A stretch of DNA of 64,000 nt from NCBI GenBank assembly GCA_039024915.1, contig JBCCPK010000004.1:186001-250000 (forward strand), given 5' to 3'. Position 1 is the first letter of the stretch. The number at the start of each line of letters is the position of its first letter. The DNA is from Pseudomonadota bacterium. Lineage in GTDB: Bacteria; Pseudomonadota; Alphaproteobacteria; Rhizobiales; MH13. Positions 52,968 through 62,561 of the stretch are shown in pieces. The notes below the pieces were generated by a model that worked only from the letters and a program-made list of their open reading frames with translations, was not told the DNA's origin and did not search any database. A program made the position numbers and the translations under genes.

Positions 52968-54308
52968 TTAGCGATCCTGTTCGCCAGTGGATCGCAGGTA
53001 AGCAAACTCCGACGCGATGACATCGTCGAGTGCGCGAGGTGACGAGCAGTCCAGTGCTTCGGCGAAGGAACTGTAATCATCCGGGTAGGGCCGCCCAAGA
53101 ATGTTGGCAAACCACCATTGGCGCAATTCAAGTGGGCTGCGGTCGTGTTGGTTTGTTCGCGTGGCCGGTGCAGCGGCGCGTTTCGCGCGGGCCCTGGCCA
53201 GAAGGGCAGCGTAGTCGCCATCAAGCCGCAACTGATCGACCAGACAACGCGCGAGCGCGTTACCGCCATTGTTTGCGAGTTGCGTCAGGCGAGCTTCCCG
53301 TTCAACGAGCGCCTCGAGATCGCTTTCAGAGAGACCGTTATCCGCAAGCCACCTATCCAGCGAAGCGCGTGAGAACAGCCCGCGCTCGGTACGAAAAGCT
53401 GCTGCTGCTTCAACCAAAGCAGATCGCTCAACAGGCTTCATTCGTTTGCCGACGTCGACAGTGGCGAGATGCGCCGCCAATGCACGCCGCTTCACTGACA
53501 GATACAGCTCCGGTCTAAGCCGCAGCTCGTCTAGGACGTCTGCGTCTTCCGCTCTCAGCGCTGTTTCGCTTTCGTCGAAGGTGCGGACCGCTTTCTCCCA
53601 CATCACCGTGTGCTCAAAAGCAAAGGCGGGAGCTTCCGCTGTCTCGTCCCGTTCGACAAACGCCATCATGGCATTCAGCATCGCGAGCGCGTCTTCGCGC
53701 TTTGGGTCAATGCCGCCCGTTGGCAACCAATCCTTGAGCGCGCGCGCCTCGCTCGCGCCGATCGAGTTTTCGGCCTCTTCCACCACTGCCGCCCAGCGCC
53801 TCTGGCCAAACGGTAGCCGCTTTGCGTGCTCGATCAGGCGCTCGCTATCGCTGGTGGACAGGAGCCGAAATGACGCGGCGGCCTGGAGCGTTTCTCGGAT
53901 GCCGACCATGGCGTTGGACAATGCAGGATAACCCAGTTCCGCAGGCCCATACTGAACCGCGACCTCGTCATCGTCTTCGAGCGCTCCATCACGGTAGGCC
54001 TCAAAGATGCGTCCGACGCCACGCATGCCGAATGGATGCAGCTCTGCCGCCCTCAGCGCCCCCATGCTCGCCGCACCAAACACGGCGACACCCTGCGAAA
54101 GCGCCCATAGAATTTCCTTATGCCAAACCGATGGCACGCCCTCAAAGAAACCATCGATAAGCCCGATTGCCTTGGGGCCCAATTTTGCGGCGCGATAAAC
54201 GTCACCGAGGGCGGCTGGTGGCCAGACGTGCGCGTCACATACCGCCCGCGCCGCATCGGCAGAGATCGTCGGCCCTGCGAAGACGATTATCGTGGTGGCA
54301 CGCGTCAC
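52968..54308 (-). CDS. tfuA: TfuA-like protein (YcaO partner)
   Basis: 446 residues. The N-terminal TfuA core reads FAGPTISADAARAVCDAHVWPPAALGDVYRAAKLGPKAIGLIDGFFEGVPSVWHKEILWALSQGVAVFGAASMGALRAAEL. A long helical extension of unknown role follows. TfuA proteins act with YcaO enzymes to install backbone thioamides, probably as the sulfur-delivery partner. The ATG overlaps the YcaO stop by 4 bases, the usual pairing. Confidence 0.93.
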   Translation of the reverse strand: MTRATTIIVFAGPTISADAARAVCDAHVWPPAALGDVYRAAKLGPKAIGLIDGFFEGVPSVWHKEILWALSQGVAVFGAASMGALRAAELHPFGMRGVGRIFEAYRDGALEDDDEVAVQYGPAELGYPALSNAMVGIRETLQAAASFRLLSTSDSERLIEHAKRLPFGQRRWAAVVEEAENSIGASEARALKDWLPTGGIDPKREDALAMLNAMMAFVERDETAEAPAFAFEHTVMWEKAVRTFDESETALRAEDADVLDELRLRPELYLSVKRRALAAHLATVDVGKRMKPVERSALVEAAAAFRTERGLFSRASLDRWLADNGLSESDLEALVEREARLTQLANNGGNALARCLVDQLRLDGDYAALLARARAKRAAAPATRTNQHDRSPLELRQWWFANILGRPYPDDYSSFAEALDCSSPRALDDVIASEFAYLRSTGEQDR

Positions 54309-55573
54309 GGCATCCGCGCCCGCCGCGCGCGGCTACGCGTGCCCGGGGTGTATTCGTCATGGTCGTCCGGCCCCTCAAGGCCGGGCACGACCACCCTTAC
54401 GACCGCAATGCCAAGTTGCGGCTGCGTGAGGTCCACCCGCAAGATCTGTGGCACGCCCGCTGCATGCAGCCTCTCCGCCATCCACCTGATGTCCTCGCCG
54501 AGGGTTTCAAACATTTGCGATGGCACACTCGAAACGGGCAGTGGCTCTTGCGGCCAGACATCAAGCATTGGCCGAGCCCAATCAAGCTTCGCGCGTATGC
54601 CTGCTTCGCTGTACTCCTCCGCCTCCAGATCGTCACGCGCGCCTGTGATGTAGTTGGTGCGTACCTGCACCGCCTCCGTCAGCGCGCGCAGCAAAGCGAT
54701 GTCGCGTTGCGGGTGGGTGCCGGCCCCTGCGCCGGAGTGCGCGACGGCGAGATGCTGATCCGCAACGAGGCAGAAGAAGCTGGCAACCCCGACATCGCTG
54801 GTCATGGACCACGCGCCGACCTGCATGTCGGCGGCTGCGAGCGCGTCGAGCACTTGACGGCAGGCTGGATCATCGACGGTTTCAAGGTCGATACGGGTGG
54901 CGATCCGCGCGGCGTCTGGCAGTTGGTTCCATAACGTATTGGCGTCGCGCTCGATCAATTCCGCAAGCGCGTGCGCAGTTGCCTCGTGCAGATGATTGCC
55001 TGAAGCAAGACCGTTGGTGCTGGCGACGAAGCAGCCACTGCCAGGCGGCATGGGAAGCGTGTAGTCGGTGTGTATCAGTTCGTATGGCACATAGACCCGC
55101 GCGCCGCTGCCCAGTTCTTCGCTCTCAATCCAAAGCAGCGGTAGATCATCGGTGTAGCGCCCATCCTTCGGCTGGGGGAGGCTGGCAGGGTCCGCAACGC
55201 CGACGGCGTGGGGCCCAGCGGACATCAGATCGCGGTAGCTTGCGTAACGCAGGGGCAGGCTGATGCGCTCGGCGTGGTAGCTTTCGATTGCTTCCATAAC
55301 GCCTGACGCTTTGGCCGCAGCGAGGTCGACCCCTTTGCCTTGCGAGACCGACAGGGAACGGGAATTAGGACGCATGACCGTGACAACCGGCACACCGATG
55401 CGGTCGAGCCCGGTGACGTTGGCAATGCGGGTAATGCCCATGGCGCTTAGGTGGGGTGTGACCCGGCGCAGCGTTTCTTCAGGCGGCAGGGTACGGTGTG
55501 TGCCAGCCGTGTAGGCCTTGCGGTCCGACGCCGGATCTTGATCCGCAACTGCCATCCACCCTCGCTTTCTCAT
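54305..55573 (-). CDS. YcaO-family cyclodehydratase/thioamide synthase
   Basis: ATP-dependent enzyme that activates peptide amides. 422 residues with TGLDRIGVPVVTVMRPNSRSLSVSQGKGVDLAAAKASGVMEAIESYHAERI (ATP/Mg site Glu residues), ASGNHLHEATAHALAELIERDA and LLRALTEAVQVRTNYITGARDD, then a Pro-rich-less tail ending RARRARMP. Pairing with TfuA points to thioamidation rather than azoline formation. The first ATG (55573) overlaps the stop of a small upstream frame; an internal ATG at 55555 is possible. Confidence 0.93.
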   Translation of the reverse strand: MRKRGWMAVADQDPASDRKAYTAGTHRTLPPEETLRRVTPHLSAMGITRIANVTGLDRIGVPVVTVMRPNSRSLSVSQGKGVDLAAAKASGVMEAIESYHAERISLPLRYASYRDLMSAGPHAVGVADPASLPQPKDGRYTDDLPLLWIESEELGSGARVYVPYELIHTDYTLPMPPGSGCFVASTNGLASGNHLHEATAHALAELIERDANTLWNQLPDAARIATRIDLETVDDPACRQVLDALAAADMQVGAWSMTSDVGVASFFCLVADQHLAVAHSGAGAGTHPQRDIALLRALTEAVQVRTNYITGARDDLEAEEYSEAGIRAKLDWARPMLDVWPQEPLPVSSVPSQMFETLGEDIRWMAERLHAAGVPQILRVDLTQPQLGIAVVRVVVPGLEGPDDHDEYTPGTRSRARRARMP

Positions 55574-55725
55574 TGATCTGGATCGTCATCCAATCCCGTC
55601 AGCACACCAGCAGTTGCGCGCGAGCGCAAGCCGACCGAGTGCTGCAATAGGCGTTCTGAGACTATCTCCAGAGGCACCGAAGAGGCTGACAGACAGAAGG
55701 TCCGGCCCCGGCAATGGGAAGCCAT
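55570..55725 (-). CDS. possible 51-residue peptide upstream of ycaO
   Basis: A short frame starting at 55725 (MASHCRGRTFCLSASSVPLE...) ends in a TGA overlapping the ycaO ATG by 4 bases, suggesting translational coupling. It fills the 175-base gap between the ABC permease and ycaO. It has Cys and Ser residues near the N-terminus but no repeat or recognised leader, and only a weak ribosome site. Either a precursor or leader peptide, or a chance frame. Confidence 0.3.
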   Translation of the reverse strand: MASHCRGRTFCLSASSVPLEIVSERLLQHSVGLRSRATAGVLTGLDDDPDQ

Positions 55726-55748
55726 TGCCGCCTGCAAACGGGTAAATG

Positions 55749-56513
55749 TCAGCTTTTCAGGCGCCAGCCGGTCTTGAAGATCCACCAGATCGCAAGCAGG
55801 CAGGCACCGGTGAAGGCAGCAATTGCAAGCATCGATAAGCCGATCGGCACATCGCCTTCCCCGAAGAAGCTCCAGCGAAAGGCCGAAATCAGATACACAA
55901 CTGGGTTGAACAAAGAGATTGTCTGCCAGATCGGGGGCAGCATCGAAATCGAATAGAAGCTGCCGCCCAAGAAGACGAGCGGGGTGATGATCAAAAGCGG
56001 GACGATCTGCAGCTGTTCGAAGTTTTCCGCCCAGATCCCGATAATGAAACCAAAAAGCGCGAACGCGAACGAGATGATCACCAAGAGCATCAACATGGCA
56101 AGCGGATGGGCGATGTCGAGCGGCACGAACAGCGTTGATGTTGCCAGGATGATGACACCGATGATCAACGACTTAACCGCAGCAGCACCGACATAGCCCA
56201 TGACCACCTCGGCGACGCCGACTGGGGCTGATAGCAGTTCGAAAATTGACCCGAGGAACTTTGGGAAATGGATCGCAAATGAGGCGTTTGAAATCGCTTG
56301 AGTCATGACCGTGAGCATGATCAGGCCGGGAACGATAAACGATCCGTAGCTGACGCCCTCCACCCGCTCGATGCTGCTTCCAATCGCGGCACCGAAGACA
56401 ACGAAGTACAGCGATGTCGAAATCACAGGTGATACCAGCGATTGCATCGCGGTGCGAAAGGCGCGGGCCATCTCGAAGCTGAAGATTGCCCGCACGGCGT
56501 ACCAGTTGATCAT
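55749..56513 (-). CDS. ABC-2 type transporter permease (YadH/NodJ-like)
   Basis: 254 residues, six transmembrane helices, N-terminal [45 protein letters not shown] and the exporter pattern [43 protein letters not shown]. This is the permease of a two-gene exporter widely conserved in alphaproteobacteria. It lies directly upstream of ycaO on the same strand and could export the locus product, but the pair also occurs as a housekeeping exporter. Confidence 0.9.
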   Translation of the reverse strand: MINWYAVRAIFSFEMARAFRTAMQSLVSPVISTSLYFVVFGAAIGSSIERVEGVSYGSFIVPGLIMLTVMTQAISNASFAIHFPKFLGSIFELLSAPVGVAEVVMGYVGAAAVKSLIIGVIILATSTLFVPLDIAHPLAMLMLLVIISFAFALFGFIIGIWAENFEQLQIVPLLIITPLVFLGGSFYSISMLPPIWQTISLFNPVVYLISAFRWSFFGEGDVPIGLSMLAIAAFTGACLLAIWWIFKTGWRLKS

Positions 56514-57520
56514 GTCGGTGCCAATTCCGGTTCTGTAGCGTTGCTCGCCGCCCCAACATCACGCTCAACCAACTCAACGAAAATCTCCTCGAGTGAGGAT
56601 TGGGCCGTCCTGACATCGCGCACAGATAGGCCAGCTTGTGAGATGTCGCGCAGCAGGCTGGCAATACCGGTCCGTTCGGCGCGCGTATCGAAGCGATATG
56701 TGACCGTATCTCCGTCGTCGGACAGTTCGAGCGCATAGGGCTTGAGCGCTTCGGGGACGGTTTCTAGCCGCGTGTCTAATTCAATCGTCATTGATCGCTT
56801 TCCCATGGACTGCATGAGGGTCTGCTTATCCTCGGTCAGAAGAATTCGGCCCTTGGAGATGATGGCGATGCGATCGGCCATCGCTTCCGCTTCTTCGATG
56901 TAGTGCGTGGTCAGAATCATCGTCACACCCTCGTCGCGCAGTTCGTCCACGACGCGCCACATATCTTTGCGCAGCTCCACGTCCACGCCTGCGGTTGGTT
57001 CATCGAGGAACAGAACGTCTGGTTCGTGGGCCAGGGCTTTCGCAATCAGGACACGACGTTTCATGCCGCCAGAAAGCTCTTTGACGGTGTTATCCTTTTT
57101 GTCCCAAAGGCTCAGCCGTTTGAGAATGCTTTCAATGTGCTGGGGGTTTGCAGGCAGTCCGAACAGGCCGCGCGAGAAACGGACCGCGTCCCAGACCTTC
57201 TGGAACGGTTCAAGATTGATCTCCTGCGGAACCAAGCCGATGATCCGGCGCGTTTTCCCTGGCGCCTTGAGCGTATCGTGACCTGCGACGGTAATCGTGC
57301 CAGAGCTTGGCGTGGTGATGCCGCAAATCGTGGAGATCAAAGTTGTCTTTCCGGCCCCGTTAGGGCCCAATAGCGCGAGTATCTCACCGCTGCGGACGGT
57401 GAGGTCGACGGACTTCAGTGCCTCGAATCCGTCGCTGTAACGCTTTGAGAGACCGTCGATGATAATCATCGCCGCCCCGCTTTTGGCTTCTTCGGCGTGG
57501 TTATCGTCTGTATTGGTCAT
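56510..57520 (-). CDS. ABC exporter ATP-binding protein (YadG/NodI-like)
   Basis: About 336 residues. A short acidic N-terminus precedes [24 protein letters not shown], Walker [18 protein letters not shown]-loop LVPQEINLE, signature [15 protein letters not shown], Walker [17 protein letters not shown] and switch [15 protein letters not shown]-terminal DUF4162-like domain follows. Overlaps the permease by 4 bases. The start may be the ATG at 57520 or a GTG at 57535. Confidence 0.9.
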   Translation of the reverse strand: MTNTDDNHAEEAKSGAAMIIIDGLSKRYSDGFEALKSVDLTVRSGEILALLGPNGAGKTTLISTICGITTPSSGTITVAGHDTLKAPGKTRRIIGLVPQEINLEPFQKVWDAVRFSRGLFGLPANPQHIESILKRLSLWDKKDNTVKELSGGMKRRVLIAKALAHEPDVLFLDEPTAGVDVELRKDMWRVVDELRDEGVTMILTTHYIEEAEAMADRIAIISKGRILLTEDKQTLMQSMGKRSMTIELDTRLETVPEALKPYALELSDDGDTVTYRFDTRAERTGIASLLRDISQAGLSVRDVRTAQSSLEEIFVELVERDVGAASNATEPELAPT

Positions 57521-57715
57521 ATCGGCTGCATTCACAGAGGGGTGTGTCGTGCTGGATAGCGGCGTTGGTGCGTGCTGCGCATGTATAGCATCTCGGCGCG
57601 CTGGAAACCCATCTTGTGCCGAAAGGCATCGGTCCTAGTCCGATTGGTGCCGCGATAGTGAAGGGGCAAACCAGTATGTGGGTCACGCATGGGCGCTGCA
57701 AACAGGGGCAACCGA

Positions 57716-58657
57716 ATGCACAGTGCTAGGTCGCGTGCAACTGATGACCATGGCGTCACTCGACGATGGTTGACCGGTCTGATGATGAGCAGCGCGGGCT
57801 TGGGTTACACACTGACCGCTCGTCTAGGTGCCGCCGCGGCTGAATTGTCCTATACCGCAGCGTCCGCAGCCACCCTTCCCGCCGATGCCGCTATGTCCGA
57901 CAGCCTGCCAAGCCCTGACTGGTCAAGCCTCGAAGAAGGGCCACAGGTTGAAATCTCAAAGGTTGTTGATGGCGATACGGTCGAACTGTCGCGTGGGCCA
58001 GACGTTCGGCTTGTGGGTACACAAGCTCCAAAGCTCCCGCTTGGGCGTGCCCATGTGGCTGAATGGCCACTAGCCAAGGAGGCCAAGGCAGCGCTTGAGG
58101 CGATCATTGGAAGCGTGGGGCCAGAAGCAACGCTGTTCTTCGGTGGGCGCAAGAGGGACCGTCACAACCGGCATCTTGCCCATGTTCGCTTATCCGATGG
58201 CACATGGCTCCAAGGGGCAATGGTCTTGCAAGGCTTAGCGCGCGTTTACACGTTTGCCGACAATCGGTCACTCATCCCCGAACTTTTGCTGCGAGAGATG
58301 GCGGCACGAGCGCAGGGCATGGCCATGTGGTCCGAGCCATATTATGCGGTGCGGGACGCGAGCGATGTGCGTGATCTGCTTGCGCGTCTTAACCGGTTTG
58401 AATTGGTCGAAGGGGTCGTGCGCAATGTCGCCGCCCATCGCGACGTCTGGTACATCAATTTCGGACAGACTTGGCGCGAAGACTTCACGATTACCGTTGA
58501 TCGCGTGCATGATACGGTGTTTGAAGACAGCGGATTCGATTTGGCGAGCCTGCAAGGGCAGGCGATCCGGGTCCGCGGTTGGATAAAGGAAGATGGCGGG
58601 CCACTGGTCCGGGTCGACCACCCGGAGGCAATTGAGCGGCTCACAGGATCGTCATAA
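57716..58657 (+). CDS. secreted staphylococcal-nuclease-fold protein lacking catalytic acids
   Basis: 313 residues with an N-terminal hydrophobic export segment (LTGLMMSSAGLGYTLTA...GAAAAEL) and an SNase-like domain from about 78 (VEISKVVDGDTVELSRGPDVRLVGTQAP). The calcium/nucleotide Asp residues (D85, D87) and Arg98, Arg152 are kept. The positions equivalent to Asp40 and Glu43 of staphylococcal nuclease are Gln103 and Lys106, so hydrolysis is doubtful. A second C-terminal region (VEGVVRNVAAHRDVWYINFGQTWREDFTI) is OB-like. ATG at 57716 has GGGG ahead of it; an earlier ATG at 57689 lacks a ribosome site. Confidence 0.8.
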   Translation: MHSARSRATDDHGVTRRWLTGLMMSSAGLGYTLTARLGAAAAELSYTAASAATLPADAAMSDSLPSPDWSSLEEGPQVEISKVVDGDTVELSRGPDVRLVGTQAPKLPLGRAHVAEWPLAKEAKAALEAIIGSVGPEATLFFGGRKRDRHNRHLAHVRLSDGTWLQGAMVLQGLARVYTFADNRSLIPELLLREMAARAQGMAMWSEPYYAVRDASDVRDLLARLNRFELVEGVVRNVAAHRDVWYINFGQTWREDFTITVDRVHDTVFEDSGFDLASLQGQAIRVRGWIKEDGGPLVRVDHPEAIERLTGSS

Positions 58658-58730
58658 GTTCCTGCTAAGTCATCGCTTCCGCGCCCAGGATGCGCAGAAA
58701 ACCGCCAAAACACAGTGCGATTGAAGGACC

Positions 58731-60197
58731 GTGCAAGAAAAGCTGTCCGCCTTAGTCCGTTGCGCGTTGCTTGCGTTGAGCGTGCCCCTGCTCGCCGGCT
58801 GCTTGTCGGTGAACGGAGAGGATCCGCTCATTCCGCTGGTTGCAGCGACCCCGGAACCCGGACCCGCAGCAACGCTGGCGGCCGAAGAGGCTATCGGTGC
58901 GCGCGAACATCCGCGTATCATCGAAGCGTTCGGCGGCATCTACGAAGATCCTCAGCTCGAGACACGCCTTGTCGCCATGCTCCGGCGCGTCATTGCATCA
59001 TCGGACGCACCGGGTCGTGTGTATCGCTTGACCTTGTTGGATTCGGCGTCGGTCAATGCTTTTGCGCTGCCTGGTGGCTATCTCTACGTCACCCGTGGCT
59101 TGCTCGCCTTGGCAAACGATGAAGCGGAGGTTGCAGCCGTTGTTGCGCATGAGATTGGACACGTGACGATGCGGCATGCGATCGCCCGCGAACGGGAGGT
59201 CCGAACCGCCGCTGTCATTGATCGCGTCCTTACGGATGTTCTGTCCGACCCATCGGCTGCCCAGCTTGCACAACTCGCAAACGGCGTGTCGCTTGCACAG
59301 TTCTCCCAAAACCAAGAGTTGGAAGCTGATCAAGTCGGTGTGAGAACCATAGGCCGTGCGGGCTATGATCCGTTCGCAGCGGCCCGTTTCCTGTCCACGA
59401 TGGAACGCTTCAACGCGCTGGACGCTCTTCCCGGCGAAAGGGGCAGACCAAGTTTCCTGTCTAGTCACCCCTCAACGCCTGAGCGCATTCAGGCTGCGAC
59501 CCGTCTGGCTCGGCAATTTGGAGCCCCAGGCATCGGTGATCGCGAGCGGGAACGCTACCTAACCGCGATTGATGGTATTGTCTTCGGTGAACCAGCCGAC
59601 GAGGGCGTCGTGCGCGGTCGCCGGTTCCTCCATTCCGGGCTGCAAATAGCCTTCGAAGCACCTGCAGGCTTTGTTCTGGATAACACGCCACAAGCGGTGC
59701 TTGGCGCACATCGGGATGGACGTGCGCTGCGTTTCGATGCAGTCCGGCTAAGAAGCGGACAAAGTTTGGAGGCTTACCTCAATTCGGGCTGGATTGAGGG
59801 GTTGGACCGTCGCACCATTTCCACGGGACAGACCAACGGACTTGAGGTCGCGACCGCCGATGCATCGGCAGGAGGCTGGAACTTCAAGGTTGCAGCGATC
59901 CGGTTTGGTGATCAGGTCTATCGCTTCATCTTCGCCAGCCGTTCGGGCGGTAGCAGTTTCGAAGCTTTGGCTCGGACGACCGTCGACTCGTTCCGTCCTC
60001 TGAGTGCTGCCGAGGTTGCAGCCATAGAGCCCCTGCGCATCGATGTCGTGACTGCTCGTTCCGGCGATACGGTGGCCTCCCTCGCGCGTCGTATGGCGAC
60101 AGGGGGAGATGCCGAGGCGCTGCTGCGGGTCATCAACGACCTGAGCGACAACGAGCGCATCAGGCCTGGTGACCGGGTCAAACTCATTGTCGATTGA
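58731..60197 (+). CDS. M48-family lipoprotein metalloprotease with LysM-like C-terminus
   Basis: 488 residues from a GTG. Lipobox LLAGC at about 22 anchors it to a membrane. The M48 domain has LPGGYLYVTRGLL, VAAVVAHEIGHVTMRHAI (HEIGH) and ELEADQVGVRTIGRAGYDP (third ligand Glu). The middle region is like other BepA/YfgC-type proteases, and the C-terminus (VVTARSGDTVASLARRM...RIRPGDRVKLIVD) is LysM-like, probably binding peptidoglycan. Role in envelope protein quality control is inferred from the family. Confidence 0.88.
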   Translation: MQEKLSALVRCALLALSVPLLAGCLSVNGEDPLIPLVAATPEPGPAATLAAEEAIGAREHPRIIEAFGGIYEDPQLETRLVAMLRRVIASSDAPGRVYRLTLLDSASVNAFALPGGYLYVTRGLLALANDEAEVAAVVAHEIGHVTMRHAIAREREVRTAAVIDRVLTDVLSDPSAAQLAQLANGVSLAQFSQNQELEADQVGVRTIGRAGYDPFAAARFLSTMERFNALDALPGERGRPSFLSSHPSTPERIQAATRLARQFGAPGIGDRERERYLTAIDGIVFGEPADEGVVRGRRFLHSGLQIAFEAPAGFVLDNTPQAVLGAHRDGRALRFDAVRLRSGQSLEAYLNSGWIEGLDRRTISTGQTNGLEVATADASAGGWNFKVAAIRFGDQVYRFIFASRSGGSSFEALARTTVDSFRPLSAAEVAAIEPLRIDVVTARSGDTVASLARRMATGGDAEALLRVINDLSDNERIRPGDRVKLIVD

Positions 60198-60267
60198 TGG
60201 TTTGAAAATTCGGCGCAGCCAGCGCGGATGGCTCTCGTACTTTTCGTGCGAGCTTGAATGCAGAAAT

Positions 60268-61131
60268 CTAGATGTAAGACGATACGCTGTGCTGGTCGAG
60301 CAATGACGCCTTGATTTTCTCAAGCGCACGGCTTTCGAGCTGGCGCACGCGTTCCTTCGATATGCCAAGCTTCTCACCAAGCGCCTCGAGCGTTGCGCCG
60401 TCTTCGCTGAGGCGCCGCTCACGCACGATACGCAGTTCGCGTTCGTTGAGAACTTCCAGCGCTTGGTTCAACCAATGATTGCGTCGTTCAGTGTCGATGG
60501 AGTTGCTAATCAACTCATCTGGGAGAGGCGCCGTATCCGGCAGAAAGTCTTGGCGATCTGCTTTGCCGCCATCGTCACCATCCACCAAGGGAGCGTTCAG
60601 CGAGGTATCGGCTCCCGACAATCGCGCGTCCATGGTCGCCACGTCATTGACCGATACGCCAATCGCGCTGGCCACTTGCTGGTGCATCTCGGATGGAGAA
60701 ACAGTGCCATCCTGGGTTATCCGCGCGCGCAGGCGGCGCAGATTAAAAAACAAAGCTTTCTGAGCAGATGACGTGCCGCCCCGAACGATCGACCAGTTGC
60801 GCAGGATGAAATCTTGGATAGATGCGCGGATCCACCACGTAGCGTAGGTCGAGAAACGAACTTCCCGCGCCGGTTCAAAACGGGCAGCGGCTTCAAGAAG
60901 ACCAACATGGCCCTCTTGGATGAGGTCGCTCATCGGCAGCCCAAAATGGCGAAAGCGTGCAGCTATCGCGATCACGAGGCGCATATGCGCTTGCGTCAGC
61001 TTATGAAGCGCATCCTGGTCCTGTCGCTCTTTCCAAAGAACTGCGAGTTCATGCTCTTCATCACGCTCGAGATAGGGCGCTTGCATGGCTTTCTTGACGA
61101 AGTCGCGCCGGGGTGCATTCGAGTCGGTCAT
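60268..61131 (-). CDS. rpoH: RpoH-type (sigma-32 family) RNA polymerase sigma factor
   Basis: 287 residues. Region 2: LTQAHMRLVIAIAARFRHFGLPMSDLIQEGHVGLLEAAARFEP and FSTYATWWIRASIQDFILRNWSIVR. An RpoH-box-like segment follows (QKALFFNLRRLRARI), then region 4 ERELRIVRERRLSEDGATLEALGEKLGISKERVRQLESRALEKIKASL. Alphaproteobacteria usually carry two RpoH proteins; this divergent form looks like RpoH2, which serves oxidative stress. ATG at 61131 has AAGG ahead; the longer open frame to 61257 is not conserved. Confidence 0.92.
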   Translation of the reverse strand: MTDSNAPRRDFVKKAMQAPYLERDEEHELAVLWKERQDQDALHKLTQAHMRLVIAIAARFRHFGLPMSDLIQEGHVGLLEAAARFEPAREVRFSTYATWWIRASIQDFILRNWSIVRGGTSSAQKALFFNLRRLRARITQDGTVSPSEMHQQVASAIGVSVNDVATMDARLSGADTSLNAPLVDGDDGGKADRQDFLPDTAPLPDELISNSIDTERRNHWLNQALEVLNERELRIVRERRLSEDGATLEALGEKLGISKERVRQLESRALEKIKASLLDQHSVSSYI

Positions 61132-61432
61132 CGCAGTCGCCTTCACCTGTGCGGACTGCACACACTGTCTGGATTGACCAGCTGAACAGGCGCAGACCGA
61201 GCCGACGCCCCTGAAAATCACCTGTACGCAAAGGTTTAGGCGCTTCAGGATTGCCAATACCCGATTTACGGCCTCTTAACGCTGCCAGATCAGAAAATAG
61301 TCGTAGATCATCTGCAGACGCTCACTTGTCGGCTCCAGGGCGATAGCCCTGCTATGCCTTAATCGTCTGATCTACCGAGCATTTTCACGGGTCTTTGACC
61401 GTTTGATCAAAGCGTAAAAAGTGCAGCTGATC
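61132..61432. other. intergenic region upstream of rpoH
   Basis: About 300 bases upstream of the rpoH-type gene on the minus strand. It must carry the rpoH promoter; I see no confident EcfG (GGAAC) or sigma-32 (CTTGAA) element and no hairpin. Confidence 0.35.
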
Positions 61433-62467
61433 TCAAGCCGCGTGGATGTCGGAAACCGCTTTTGCCATCTGCTTCAGATTGTCGGGCAGTTCGGCCTCAA
61501 GATGATCTCGCATGTAAACCAGCAGCGCTCGCTCAGCGTCATCGAACTGGCCGTTTCGCCCAATGCGGTCGCTTAGCCAAGTCGCTTCGTCATCAGTCAC
61601 GCGATGCATTAACTGCGTGCCAGCTGCGTCAAGAGCGTTGCGCTGCGCCCAAGCCTCCCGTTCGGTGTAGCTGTCGCGGATGGCGCGGAGCCCGCCACTG
61701 AGCATTGCGCCGAAGAAGCGACCGGCAGACACAGATGTATCCTCGGCCCAGCTGGTGAGGCGAAGGGCCTCCTCCCGCGCAATTGGCCGGTACCCGACAT
61801 GCTGCATCAGGTGCGCGGCGATAGCTTTTACGAAGAGTTCGTCCCACGAAGCCACGTTGTTTTGGCCAACCGTTAGATCGTGAAGATCGAACAAAAAGTC
61901 AGCCTCGGTTCGGCTTACGCCAATCGAGCTATCCCCGCCGCCAGCGTAAATGAAGTCTCTGATGAGTTCGACATCTGATGCTTTCATGACCGGGGTAGGC
62001 CGCTGCGCAACCATGGCCTTGATTTGATCCGCAACGAAGGCCGTCATCGAGGTCGGGTAGTCTCGGGCGCGTTGGGCGAGACCAACAAGTGCATGAAGCT
62101 CGATGGAGCGCGCTAATCTTCCATCACGCTGGATAAGAGACCTCAGAAAGGTCATTTCCTCGTCTGTCAGGTAACCCTCTGGCTCTTCCTCATTGAGAAA
62201 ATAGTCGGCGCAGATCTCGGTGAACAGTGCGGGCCAGCCTGCGTCACCTTGTGGAGCACGTTCGGCCAGCTGAAACAGGAGCTCGATCTCTTTGCGATCG
62301 ATGATCCCGTCAGGAAAAATCGTACGCCGGAGCTCCAGCATGTCGCTGGACGATATGCGGCCATCATCAGCTAGTGTCTGCAATTTGGCGTGAGCGGCGG
62401 CGCGTTCCTCCGGGGTGGCAACGTGATGCGGCACGAGGGTCTCCTGATATGAGCTGCGTGGCTTCAA
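61433..62467 (-). CDS. TerB-like/EF-hand-like conserved hypothetical protein
   Basis: 344 residues, all-helical and acidic. Three similar segments recur: about 32-60 (DDGRISSSDMLELRRTIFPDGIIDRKEIELLFQLAERA), 185-200 (SSIGVSRTEADFLFDLHDLT) and 297-325 (LSDRIGRNGQFDDAERALLVYMRD). Each resembles the TerB/EF-hand-like helical unit with DGxI/FD turns. No signal peptide. Function unknown; conserved in alphaproteobacteria near carD. Confidence 0.75.
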   Translation of the reverse strand: MKPRSSYQETLVPHHVATPEERAAAHAKLQTLADDGRISSSDMLELRRTIFPDGIIDRKEIELLFQLAERAPQGDAGWPALFTEICADYFLNEEEPEGYLTDEEMTFLRSLIQRDGRLARSIELHALVGLAQRARDYPTSMTAFVADQIKAMVAQRPTPVMKASDVELIRDFIYAGGGDSSIGVSRTEADFLFDLHDLTVGQNNVASWDELFVKAIAAHLMQHVGYRPIAREEALRLTSWAEDTSVSAGRFFGAMLSGGLRAIRDSYTEREAWAQRNALDAAGTQLMHRVTDDEATWLSDRIGRNGQFDDAERALLVYMRDHLEAELPDNLKQMAKAVSDIHAA

Positions 62468-62499
62468 GATCGGCGGGACCGTACATGTGTGGGATTAAA

Positions 62500-62531
62500 G
62501 AAACGAAAAAGGCCGGCTCACATGGCCGGCC
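62500..62531 (-). terminator. rho-independent terminator after carD
   Basis: On the minus strand GGCCGGC (62531-62525) and GCCGGCC (62517-62511) form a 7-bp stem with a 7-base loop, followed by TTTTTCGTTT. It lies about 30 bases after the carD stop and separates it from the TerB-like gene. Confidence 0.85.
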
Positions 62532-62561
62532 TTCGTCAACACACTGAGCTGTGAAAGATGC

